Origin: Saccharothrix deserti
GTDB taxonomy: Bacteria; Actinomycetota; Actinomycetes; Mycobacteriales; Pseudonocardiaceae
Assembly: GCF_009769385.1 (NCBI RefSeq)
Contig: NZ_VKAB01000050.1
Location: 1 to 58,869 of the forward strand
DNA length: 58,869 bases
Direction of reading: 5' to 3'
Both the position numbers and the translations under genes were made by a program. The notes under the pieces are model-generated. The model did no database searches, was not told the DNA's origin, and was given only the letters and a program-made list of their open reading frames with translations. Below are positions 9,117 to 15,974 of the stretch, piece by piece. Position 1 is the first letter of the stretch; each line of letters begins with the position of its first letter.

Positions 9117-9725
9117 ATGCCACCGTCCGGACGGCTTCGGTTGACCCCTGGTGCTCTGGTGGTCCTCGAGGGCCTGGACCGCAGCGGCAAATCAACTCAG
9201 GTCCAACGGCTACAGGAACTTCCCTGGGACGAGCCACGACCGGTCTTCAGCCACATGCCATCAGGGCTGACCACCCTTACGCGCGAGATCTACCGGTTGA
9301 CCGAGAACGAGCCGATCTCCTCGGCGCTGGCACGTCAGCTACTTCATCTGGCCTGCCATGCCGAGAACGTAACCGCCCTCCAGGAGGCGCGACACACCAG
9401 CGGACTGATACTGGACCGCTGGTGGTGGTCGACCGTGGCATACGGGTGGTACGGCGCCGACTTGGCCGCCCACGGCGTGGACGAGTCCGCGTTCTTCACA
9501 CTGATCAACTCAGTGTGGGCGAGGCTCTCGGCTGACCTGGTGTTCCTTTTCATGACTCCATTCGAGCGCGACGCACTCAATCGTGACGCGGTGCGGCGAG
9601 GCTACGCCGAGCTCGCTTCGCGCCACGCGAAGATCACGATCAACGTTCCCGCCGATGCTCCTCGCGCGACCACCGACTTCCTCGCCAGTCAACTCGCCGC
9701 ACGTGGGCTGCTCGTCAAACACTGA
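9117..9725 (+). CDS. dTMP-kinase-like P-loop nucleotide kinase
   Basis: 202 residues with Walker A LEGLDRSGKSTQ (17-28), the thymidylate-kinase-like DR-x-W/Y motif ILDRWWWSTVAYGWYG (about 97-112) and a C-terminal stretch consistent with an abbreviated lid. Thymidylate kinases phosphorylate dTMP to dTDP. This copy is divergent, lies on a mobile element and follows a base-hypermodification gene, so a modified dNMP or a modified base in DNA is a plausible substrate (inference). An AAGG ribosome-binding site precedes the ATG. The housekeeping tmk is not in this window. Confidence 0.75.
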   Translation: MPPSGRLRLTPGALVVLEGLDRSGKSTQVQRLQELPWDEPRPVFSHMPSGLTTLTREIYRLTENEPISSALARQLLHLACHAENVTALQEARHTSGLILDRWWWSTVAYGWYGADLAAHGVDESAFFTLINSVWARLSADLVFLFMTPFERDALNRDAVRRGYAELASRHAKITINVPADAPRATTDFLASQLAARGLLVKH

Positions 9726-9775
9726 CTGAAGCACTGGCTACAGGCGTCCAGTGACCCCAGGGGCCACGATGACAC

Positions 9776-9810
9776 TTGACAGGCATGTCGGATTATCCGA
9801 CACTCACGTC
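9776..9810 (+). promoter_or_regulatory. Promoter with embedded palindrome, predicted leaderless transcript
   Basis: TTGACA (9776-9781), a 17-bp spacer and GACACT (9799-9804) form a sigma-70-like promoter whose predicted start falls on the ATG at 9811. The 17-bp perfect palindrome with arms TGTCGGAT/ATCCGACA (9786-9802) fills the spacer and overlaps the -10 box. It is a natural operator for the XRE protein encoded in the operon at 11505. Confidence 0.72.
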
Positions 9811-10260
9811 ATGGATGAGAACATAGCCGGGTCGGGAGGACCACCCCTGTTCTTCCCATCGCTGCCCGCGCAAGCCGAGCGGACGGCGCCACCCACAAAC
9901 GAACAGGCATCCGATCACGGCTCGCAGGAGCCAGGACGTGGTCCATCCGCGATCACCCTCGACCCGGCGGCGATCCAGGCCATGACTGAGGCCGAACTTC
10001 GACACGAGGTGCTGGGGATGCTGGCGCATCTGAAGAGGCAGTCGCTGGCCGAGGTTGCGGCTGGTCCGGCGCACACGGACGGCACGCTGGCCATTAAGAG
10101 CATGACCGCCGTGTGGATCTTGTCCACGGTGGGCAAAGCGTTTGGCCGCAAGCTCGTCCGACTCTCCGACGTCGCCGCTGACGCGCTGCGCAGCGTGGGA
10201 GGCGTGGCGACCCTGATCAAGCAATCCTTGTCCGAGCAACCGGCGATCGGGGCGGCATGA
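9811..10260 (+). CDS. First gene of the TS-AcpS-protease operon, unknown small helical protein
   Basis: 149 residues when started at the ATG coinciding with the predicted transcription start; a GTG at 9751 in the same frame would place the promoter inside the gene and is rejected. The N-terminal 55 residues are Pro/Gly/Ala-rich and likely disordered. From ITLDPAAIQAMTEAEL onward it is predicted helical, with alternating Ala/Leu and charged residues, and a hydrophobic stretch near SMTAVWILSTVG that is too short and polar to call a membrane anchor. It overlaps the next gene by 4 bp (ATGA). No recognised domain and no obvious phosphopantetheine D-S-L motif. Confidence 0.7.
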   Translation: MDENIAGSGGPPLFFPSLPAQAERTAPPTNEQASDHGSQEPGRGPSAITLDPAAIQAMTEAELRHEVLGMLAHLKRQSLAEVAAGPAHTDGTLAIKSMTAVWILSTVGKAFGRKLVRLSDVAADALRSVGGVATLIKQSLSEQPAIGAA

Positions 10261-11135
10261 GCGACTACGTCGAACCCGCGGATGACCTGAGCCACGCCTG
10301 GTTGCGCACCCTGGACCTCGTGCACGACCACGGGGGACGCCGCACAAACGTCATGACCACTGTGCGCGATCCGCTGGCTTCTGAGGACCCAATCATCCGG
10401 GCAGCCATTGATAGTGTTCTGGCGCCCGGTAAACGCGCCGGCGTGACCATCCAGGAGGTGGACACTGTCGCCGGCACAATCTTTCCGCAGGATCTATATA
10501 TCTCACCCGACTTCGCTTGGTCTCCAGACCTTGACCCTGATCGCGAAGCCGAGCTCGACACCGCCGCTAACGACCTCTACGGTGCCTACTCAGACATGCT
10601 CCCGCTGCTGTGCACAGCGTCCGGAAACCAACGTGGTACATATTTCGGCCGCATGATCAGTTGGCCGGGCAAGAAGCCCGGTGGACTAAATCAACTGGCT
10701 CTTCGGGTTCAGTACCTGCGCGCCGCGCACCGAGCGGGCTACTCAAGTCACAACACGTCCGATATCACCATTGGCGGCCAGGCCGAGACCGCTAGCATGG
10801 TGGAAGGCGATCTCGGCGTCCAAATCTATGCCTCCACTGATCGCCGACTGCGTGGCTTCCCCTGTCTGGTTCACATAGACCTCACTCTGCTCGATGGCGA
10901 GCTGAGCATGCTAGCGGTCTACCGCCACCAATACTTGGTCACCAAAGCCTACGGAAACCTCCTTGGCCTTGCTCGGCTGCTCGCGTTCTTGGCGCAGCAG
11001 ACCGGGTTCGCAATCGGGGAGCTGGCTGTGCAGGCAACCCTGGCTGACACCGAGACGGCCACCTACGGGGGCAGGCGCGGCATCGATGAGCTGATCGAGC
11101 TCGCCCAGCAGTCCGCCCCAGTGGACGCCCCGTGA
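10257..11135 (+). CDS. Thymidylate-synthase-fold protein
   Basis: 292 residues. The C-terminal half follows thymidylate synthase: FPCLVHIDLTLLDGELSMLA (201-220) places C203 on the nucleophilic Cys of the family's PCH motif, YRHQ (222-225) covers the phosphate-binding Arg, and YGNLLGLARLLAFLAQQTG (232-250) matches the PFNI-x-YALL helix including the conserved Asn (N234). The usual GD-x-H-x-Y end is reduced to LADTETATY. It may therefore be a divergent dUMP/dCMP (hydroxy)methylase or a non-catalytic relative. Such enzymes make hydroxymethyl pyrimidines in phages with modified DNA. It is coupled by 4-bp overlaps to both neighbours. Confidence 0.72.
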   Translation: MSDYVEPADDLSHAWLRTLDLVHDHGGRRTNVMTTVRDPLASEDPIIRAAIDSVLAPGKRAGVTIQEVDTVAGTIFPQDLYISPDFAWSPDLDPDREAELDTAANDLYGAYSDMLPLLCTASGNQRGTYFGRMISWPGKKPGGLNQLALRVQYLRAAHRAGYSSHNTSDITIGGQAETASMVEGDLGVQIYASTDRRLRGFPCLVHIDLTLLDGELSMLAVYRHQYLVTKAYGNLLGLARLLAFLAQQTGFAIGELAVQATLADTETATYGGRRGIDELIELAQQSAPVDAP

Positions 11136-11518
11136 TCCTGCAGACCGGAGTGGACATGGTGGACGTAACTGAGCTCGCTCGGATGGTCGAGCTCAGCGGC
11201 GACGCCTTCCTCGAGAGTTCGTGGACCTCCACCGAGCGGCTGTACTGCGCGGGCCGCACAGATCGGCTCGCTTCCCGCTGGGCGGCCAAAGAGGCCACGA
11301 TGAAGGCACTAGGCCAGGGTGTCGGACAGATCAGCCCTCTCGAGATCGAGATCGCGGCCGTAGAGGGTGAGAGACCGGTACTGGTCCTGCGCGGCAACGC
11401 CGCTGCTCGCGCGCACCAACTCGGACTCGACACCTGGTCGGTATCTCTGACCCACGAGGATCGGTGGGCACTCGCATTCGTCGTTGGAGTAGGAAGTACG
11501 GACGATGAACACCGATAA
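11132..11518 (+). CDS. AcpS-type 4'-phosphopantetheinyl transferase
   Basis: 128 residues, typical length for holo-ACP synthase. TGVDMVDV (5-12) is the Mg-binding G-x-D motif, RWAAKEATMKALG (49-61) the W/F-x-x-KE-x-x-x-K signature, and SLTHEDRWALAFV (about 103-115) the C-terminal strand motif. The family transfers phosphopantetheine from CoA to a Ser of carrier proteins. The operon has no recognisable carrier protein, which is the puzzle: it may act on a host ACP or a diverged partner, or have a new role. GTG start overlaps the previous stop; the 3' end overlaps the XRE gene by 14 bp. Confidence 0.85.
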   Translation: MILQTGVDMVDVTELARMVELSGDAFLESSWTSTERLYCAGRTDRLASRWAAKEATMKALGQGVGQISPLEIEIAAVEGERPVLVLRGNAAARAHQLGLDTWSVSLTHEDRWALAFVVGVGSTDDEHR

Positions 11519-11981
11519 TCCAGACACCCCGAGCCGCGACCAGGACTCCCCCCGAGCCAAGGCACAGCGGCCTGACCTGTCGTCGGAACGGCAGGTTGTC
11601 GGGCACAGATTGCGCACAGCCCGAGAGACGCTAGGGCTCACCCAAGACGACGTCGCCGGTGCTCTCGGCATACCGCGGACGAGCGTAATCGCGATGGAAT
11701 CCGGCCGCCGCAACGTCACCGCGCTGGAGCTGCGGCGGTTGGCGCGCCTGTATCGCCGCAACGTGCAGTGGTTGCTAGGCGAAGAAGAGGAAACCGCTGC
11801 GGTCGACCACGCACTATACCGCGCGACCAACGCGCTATCGGAGGATGATAAGGAGCAGGTGTTGCGCTTCGCCCAGTTCCTCGCGTCCGCCGGGCCTCCG
11901 CCTGGTTCAGTTGGCCTCCGCACGGCACCTCCCGCGTTTGGGTCACCACCACAGCGCAGCGCCGACCCGCAGGATCAGTGA
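11505..11981 (+). CDS. XRE-family transcriptional regulator
   Basis: 158 residues. A helix-turn-helix_3 domain spans about residues 30-90: VGHRLRTARETLGLTQDDVA, then IPRTSVIAMESGRRNVTALE and LARLYRRNVQWLLGEE. The N- and C-terminal tails are Pro/Ser-rich. It is followed, with 1-4 bp overlap, by an ImmA/IrrE metallopeptidase, the classic pair in which the peptidase cleaves the repressor on a signal (as for ImmR/ImmA of ICEBs1). The palindrome at 9786-9802 is its likely operator. Confidence 0.9.
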   Translation: MNTDNPDTPSRDQDSPRAKAQRPDLSSERQVVGHRLRTARETLGLTQDDVAGALGIPRTSVIAMESGRRNVTALELRRLARLYRRNVQWLLGEEEETAAVDHALYRATNALSEDDKEQVLRFAQFLASAGPPPGSVGLRTAPPAFGSPPQRSADPQDQ

Positions 11982-13342
11982 TGACTACCTCGCCGTTCAT
12001 CGCCCGCCGTCGCCGTGCCCTGCAGGCGGCCGCCGACCTTCTCGACGAACTCGATGTCGATCAAGAGCAGCCCGTGGACGTATTCGAGGCCATCGGACGC
12101 CTGGGCATGTGGCTGGTCTTTCAACCACTCACGTCGCTACTCGGTGCCGCGATCCAGCAGGGCCCAGGTGGTGTCCTGATCACCACCGAACGGGAGCCGA
12201 CGATCCAGCGGTACACCGCAGCCCACGAGATTGGCCACTGGCGATTGGACCACAACCCAACCGCATTCGACACCGAAACTGACATCCTCAGTCCGGGTGC
12301 GGACGAACGTGAACGTTTGGCCCAGTGGTTCGCCTCGTACTTTCTAATGCCCCCGCCGCTGGTCCACAGCATGGTCGCCCGGCACCGTTCGACAGGCGAG
12401 GCCATCTCACCGGCCAAGGCTTACCTCATCGCACGAGACATGTGCGTCAGCTACGAAGCAGCTCTACGGCAGATGGCCAACCTCGACATCATCAGCGATC
12501 GTGACCGCGACGACCTGCTCACGGTTCCGCGCCTCACCGCGATGCAGGCAGCAGCCCACGGACACCGCCCCGAAGATGGGCGCGCCAATGTGTGGGTGCT
12601 GGACGAGCGATCCCTCGGACATCCTTCTGAGCACATCGACATTGTGGTCAACGACGAAATCGTCATAGCGCTCCCGGAAAACCGGACCACCGGCTACCAG
12701 TGGCTGGACGAAGCCGCCAATGTCGAACGAGGCAACCTGCAAGCACGCGCCGCGCCTCCACCGTTCGCAGCGCCATCCTTGCCAGCCCGAATTCCCGTAC
12801 AAGCTCCACACACAGAACCACCGCACCAGACAACGGCGGACATCAACGCTGCGCTCGCCCTACTACCACGGGCCACCCGGCCCCTCGACGCCAGCACCTC
12901 TCCACCCTCATCACGCACCGCGTCGACAACCGTTGAGCAGTCCACCGAGGTGCTGTCGATGGTGGCCGACGAATATCGGCCCGGATGGGCGCGGGTTCAA
13001 GGACGAGACCCAGGAGTGCTCCGGCAGCACATCGCTGGCCGGCCGGGCAACGCCAGCGCCCTCTTCGCGCCTGCAGCTCTGCCCCCAGATCTGACCAAGC
13101 CTGGCGTGGGTGCTACCGGACAGCGACTGCTCGCGCTTCAGGCTCGCGCTGAGGGCCGATTCACCACTGTGCTGTATTACGCCCCGATCCACGATCCGCA
13201 CGCCGCCCCCGCTGCAGCCTTCACCATCAGCGCGTACGTGTCTCCGCCGCCGGAGATTCTGCACCGCAGAGCCCTCCTCAACATCAACCTCGACGTTGAT
13301 GAGGACGACACCGCCACACCGACCATCGAAAACGACCAGTGA
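11978..13342 (+). CDS. ImmA/IrrE metallopeptidase with C-terminal chagasin-type (I42) inhibitor signature
   Basis: 454 residues from the overlapping GTG (ATG at 11981 equally possible). Zinc peptidase domain at about 30-170: AAHEIGHWRLDH (81-92) gives HExxH (83-87), and ERLAQWFASYFLMP the downstream helix of this family. The second half is not standard: IVIALPENRTTGYQWL (228-243) matches the NPTTGYxW loop of chagasin, and GVGATGQRLLALQARAEG with TTVLYYAP (376-403) matches its G-x-x-G and final loop. About 130 Pro/Ala-rich residues are inserted between. Chagasins inhibit papain-family proteases, and the next gene encodes one. Acts in the cytoplasm (no signal peptide). Confidence 0.8.
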   Translation: MMTTSPFIARRRRALQAAADLLDELDVDQEQPVDVFEAIGRLGMWLVFQPLTSLLGAAIQQGPGGVLITTEREPTIQRYTAAHEIGHWRLDHNPTAFDTETDILSPGADERERLAQWFASYFLMPPPLVHSMVARHRSTGEAISPAKAYLIARDMCVSYEAALRQMANLDIISDRDRDDLLTVPRLTAMQAAAHGHRPEDGRANVWVLDERSLGHPSEHIDIVVNDEIVIALPENRTTGYQWLDEAANVERGNLQARAAPPPFAAPSLPARIPVQAPHTEPPHQTTADINAALALLPRATRPLDASTSPPSSRTASTTVEQSTEVLSMVADEYRPGWARVQGRDPGVLRQHIAGRPGNASALFAPAALPPDLTKPGVGATGQRLLALQARAEGRFTTVLYYAPIHDPHAAPAAAFTISAYVSPPPEILHRRALLNINLDVDEDDTATPTIENDQ

Positions 13343-14106
13343 TGCCGAAATCGACCACGCCGTCACAGTCCGCAAGGTCGAGCCGACGCGCCGCACGCCG
13401 GGCAGCCGCCCTCGCTCGCGCCGACGTGGATCTGCGCGGCTTGTTGGACCCGCAGCTCATCTCGCAGGGCCCACGCCCGCTCTGCGTACCATTCACACTG
13501 GCGCTCGGCAACGAGGCATCACGAACGATCGCCGGGTCGACACCACAGTCGCTCGCACCAGAGCCGATCTGGCGATATTGCACCCAACGCGGGCAAACCG
13601 GGGCGGGAGGGATGCTGATCGACGACGCCGCCGTCGCGCTCGCCGACGAAGGCCAACCGCCGCTGCAGGTATGGCCCTATAATGCATCACTCGGGATAGG
13701 CACTGAAAATCCGCCCAATGGGATCGGCAGTCCGCCGTGGCACACCGCAGCCGTGCATGAACTCCACCTCGCCCACGACGGCATCGAGGACGAACTCGAG
13801 GACTACCTGGCGGCCGCAGTTCCCATTGTGCTGATCGTCGAGGTCACCCCGGAGTTCGCATATCCCGATGGCAATGGCTACGTGCGCTTGCCTAACCTTC
13901 GGACAGCCGCCGGTGACTACCACGCCGTTTTCTGCGTCGGCGCAGCCACCGACCCAACCCGTGGACGACATCTGCTCATCCGCAATAGTTGGGGGTCGTT
14001 CTGGGGCAGTGGCGGCTACTGCTGGCTGCCCACCGAGTACCTCATCGCCTTTACTCCTTACGCGGCCATCGTGCTACCTAGCGCCTCCCCACCCGCAACC
14101 ACATAG
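13339..14106 (+). CDS. Papain-like (C1-family) cysteine protease, cytoplasmic
   Basis: 255 residues. The full catalytic set is visible: Q43 and C49 in SQGPRPLCVPF with the exact Q-x5-C spacing of papain, H195 in GDYHAVFCVGA, and N216 in LLIRNSWGSFWGSGGY. There is no signal peptide or propeptide; the first 30 residues are Arg/Ala-rich instead. Bacterial papains are mostly secreted, so an intracellular one in an operon with an inhibitor-bearing protein suggests a controlled effector. Start GTG 13339 or ATG 13342, both overlapping the previous stop. Substrate unknown. Confidence 0.88.
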   Translation: MMPKSTTPSQSARSSRRAARRAAALARADVDLRGLLDPQLISQGPRPLCVPFTLALGNEASRTIAGSTPQSLAPEPIWRYCTQRGQTGAGGMLIDDAAVALADEGQPPLQVWPYNASLGIGTENPPNGIGSPPWHTAAVHELHLAHDGIEDELEDYLAAAVPIVLIVEVTPEFAYPDGNGYVRLPNLRTAAGDYHAVFCVGAATDPTRGRHLLIRNSWGSFWGSGGYCWLPTEYLIAFTPYAAIVLPSASPPATT

Positions 14107-14120
14107 CCGGAGGACGTCTC

Positions 14121-15014
14121 ATGGATCTCGCGGAGTTCGAGCACGCAGTAGCCGACACCGACATCCTCGACCCGGATGACTTGGTGCTGCCCATGCTCGG
14201 CCTCGCCGGCGAAATCGGCGGCTTGGTTGCGCAGTACAAAAAGATCCAACGTGACCACACTGGCTATCGCGCCTTCTCCGACGAGGTCCGCGAAGAGCTT
14301 GGGGACCTATTCTGGTACGCGACTGCGCTGGCCCGCAGATGCGGCCTAAGTCTGGAAGAGATCCTCGTCGACAATGTCCGTAAGACCCGCGAACGTTTCC
14401 TGCGGCCGACGACCCCTCCGCCGCATCCGCTGTTCGACGACGACGCTCACCCCGGCGAGCAACTACCCCGTAGCCTGGACATCACCTTCAACGAAACGGT
14501 GGCGCACGATCGAGGGGCCAAAGCCGTGCCGGTGGTATCGATCTTCCGAGGTACTGAAGCTGTCGGTGACCCACTGGACGACAACAGCGGAGAGAACGAT
14601 GACTACCGCTATCACGATGCCTTCCACTTGGCCCACATGGCGATCCTGGGCTGGTCTCCGGTGATGCGCAGCCTTCTACGGGTGAAGCGCGGCACTGACC
14701 GTGACACCGACCGTATCCAAGACGGTGGCAGGGCAATCGCCATCGAAGAAGGCCTGAGCGCTTATGTATTTGCTGCGGCCCGTGATCACAGCTACTTCCG
14801 CACGAGCACTAGCGTCCCCTCCGAGATCATCAAGGCATGCCGAGCGATGACCGCTCATCTTGAAGTGTCTCGACGCACCGCCCAGGACTGGGAGTACGCA
14901 ATCCTCGCTGGTTATCGCGCGTTCGTGGAACTCACAGAGAACCGCGGAGGGACCGTACACGCCGACCTGAATCGCCGGATCTTGACCTACACCTCCACAC
15001 CTAATAGCCAGTGA
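14121..15014 (+). CDS. MazG-like nucleotide pyrophosphohydrolase with C-terminal helical domain
   Basis: 297 residues. N-terminal all-alpha NTP pyrophosphohydrolase domain (about 20-95): LAGEIGGL (E31) and VREELGDLFWY (E58, E59, D62) supply the Mg-binding acidic residues, as in enzymes hydrolysing dUTP, dCTP or other dNTPs to dNMP and PPi. A second domain (about 160-290) has YRYHDAFHLAHMAILGWSPV and GRAIAIEEGLSAYVF, a His/Asp/Glu-rich helical set that may be a second metal site. GGAGGA lies just before the ATG, 15 bp after the protease gene. Last gene of the operon; in context it would supply or remove nucleotides for the TS-like enzyme. Confidence 0.82.
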   Translation: MDLAEFEHAVADTDILDPDDLVLPMLGLAGEIGGLVAQYKKIQRDHTGYRAFSDEVREELGDLFWYATALARRCGLSLEEILVDNVRKTRERFLRPTTPPPHPLFDDDAHPGEQLPRSLDITFNETVAHDRGAKAVPVVSIFRGTEAVGDPLDDNSGENDDYRYHDAFHLAHMAILGWSPVMRSLLRVKRGTDRDTDRIQDGGRAIAIEEGLSAYVFAAARDHSYFRTSTSVPSEIIKACRAMTAHLEVSRRTAQDWEYAILAGYRAFVELTENRGGTVHADLNRRILTYTSTPNSQ

Positions 15015-15139
15015 TCAGGACCGTCGAGTGCCGGACGCCGATGAAGATATGCAGCGATCATGAGATTGATCTTCATAGCATCCGTGTGAGACGACCGGAG
15101 AAAGCCCAGGTCAACCAAGATCGACATGTCGTGTGCGGC

Positions 15140-15150
15140 GAGACCCTACA
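15140..15150 (-). repeat. Right terminal inverted repeat of the Tn7-like transposon
   Basis: On the reverse strand TGTAGGGTCTC, matching 185-195 with one mismatch. The preceding 80 bp (15061-15139) repeat the arrangement found at 90-168 and presumably hold TnsB-binding sites. No gene lies between the MazG stop (15014) and this end. Confidence 0.85.
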
Positions 15151-15155
15151 TTTTG
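15151..15155. repeat. 5-bp target-site duplication TTTTG, right copy
   Basis: Directly abuts the ACA terminus at 15150 and matches 180-184. Confidence 0.8.
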
Positions 15156-15330
15156 CCGGGTCTCAGGATCGATCTCGCTGAGCTCGGTCGGTCGGTCGGT
15201 CCACATGCTCCGCTCAGCAGGGATGCTCGGCACCGAACTTGAGACTGATCTTGGTGACGTCCCCGTGGACAACAAGTGAACCCGCGGTTGCTGAAGATCA
15301 ACACGGCCAAGTCGCGCACGAGAGCGGTTT
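15154..15330 (+). mobile_element. Decayed mini-element: remnant of paired Tn7-like ends
   Basis: TGCCGGGTCTC at 15154-15164 resembles the tnsA-side terminus (TGTAGGGCCTC), and the similarity continues weakly for about 30 bp. From 15240 the sequence TTGAGACTGATCTTGGTGAC repeats the start of the cargo-side end (compare 89-108). It then fades until CGAGAGCGGTTTGG near 15319-15332, where CGAGACCC...TTTTG would be expected. I read this as an older insertion at the same site that has lost its interior. A GGTC tetranucleotide run sits at about 15186-15201. Confidence 0.45.
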
Positions 15331-15391
15331 GGTGGGGTATGTCCGGTTGTGATGCGTTCCCGCGCCCCGGAAGTGCGCATACGATCAAGGG

Positions 15392-15949
15392 ATGCCACCC
15401 GATGCGGCGCGGCGCAGCGACCGTTCGAGGCGGGCGATCCTCGTGGCCGCGTTGGAGTTGGTCGAGGCGCTCGGCTACTCGAGGTTGACCGTCGAGGCGG
15501 TGGCGGCTCGGGCCGGGGTGGGCAAGCAGACGATCTACCGGTGGTGGCCGTCCAAGGGGCCGTTGTTGTTCGACGCGTTCGTGGAGCTCGGGCCGGCCGA
15601 GCGGGATGTGCTGCACACGGGTGATCTGGCGGTCGATCTCAAGCGCGAGTTGCGGATCGCGGTCGAGGAGTTGCCCGAGCGGCGGTTCGACCAGGTGTGC
15701 CGGTTGTTGGTGCACGAGGAGCGCACGGATCTGGTGACGTTGCTGCTCATGCCGCGGCGGATGGCGTTGGAAGAGCGGTTGCGGGTCGCACAGGCGTTGG
15801 GGGAAGTGCGGGCCGATGTCGACGTGTCGGCGGCGGCGGAGTTGTTGCTCAGCCCGGTCTACGAGCGGTGGTTGTTGCGGACCGCTCCGTTGACCGGGGA
15901 CTTCGCCGACGCGGTGGTGGATCTCGTGCTCCGCGCGTTGAGGGCGTGA
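15392..15949 (+). CDS. TetR/AcrR family transcriptional regulator
   Basis: 185 residues. The N-terminal helix-turn-helix is clear: RAILVAALELVEALGYSRLT, then AVAARAGVGKQTIYRWWPSK (about 37-56). The C-terminal ligand domain is of the short TetR_C_16-like kind. It is the first chromosomal gene right of the transposon array; the array ends about 60 bp before its start and may have replaced its native promoter. It is followed 25 bp later by the exonuclease gene. Target unknown. Confidence 0.88.
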   Translation: MPPDAARRSDRSRRAILVAALELVEALGYSRLTVEAVAARAGVGKQTIYRWWPSKGPLLFDAFVELGPAERDVLHTGDLAVDLKRELRIAVEELPERRFDQVCRLLVHEERTDLVTLLLMPRRMALEERLRVAQALGEVRADVDVSAAAELLLSPVYERWLLRTAPLTGDFADAVVDLVLRALRA

Positions 15950-15974
15950 CCTTGATCGGTAGGGTTCGTCGATC

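Larger units (their letters stand above)
185..15150 (+). mobile_element. Tn7-like transposon, complete, about 15.0 kb
   Basis: The ends are TGTAGGGCCTC (185-195) and, on the reverse strand, TGTAGGGTCTC (15150-15140): an 11-bp inverted repeat with one mismatch and the TGT...ACA termini expected of this family. TTTTG is duplicated on both sides. Inside are tnsA, tnsB, tnsC and a long tniQ, then about 7.6 kb of cargo. Three CTTCAT motifs at 204-209, 224-229 and 235-240 in the tnsA-side end could be parts of TnsB-binding sites. There is no CRISPR array or cas gene, so targeting should depend on TniQ. The element appears intact and recently active: all transposition genes are open. Confidence 0.88.

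Noticed and set aside
90..15150. Direct repeats as attL/attR of a site-specific integrative element
   Set aside because: No integrase gene is present; the repeats are explained as same-orientation ends of stacked Tn7-like elements with TGT/ACA borders and a 5-bp duplication.
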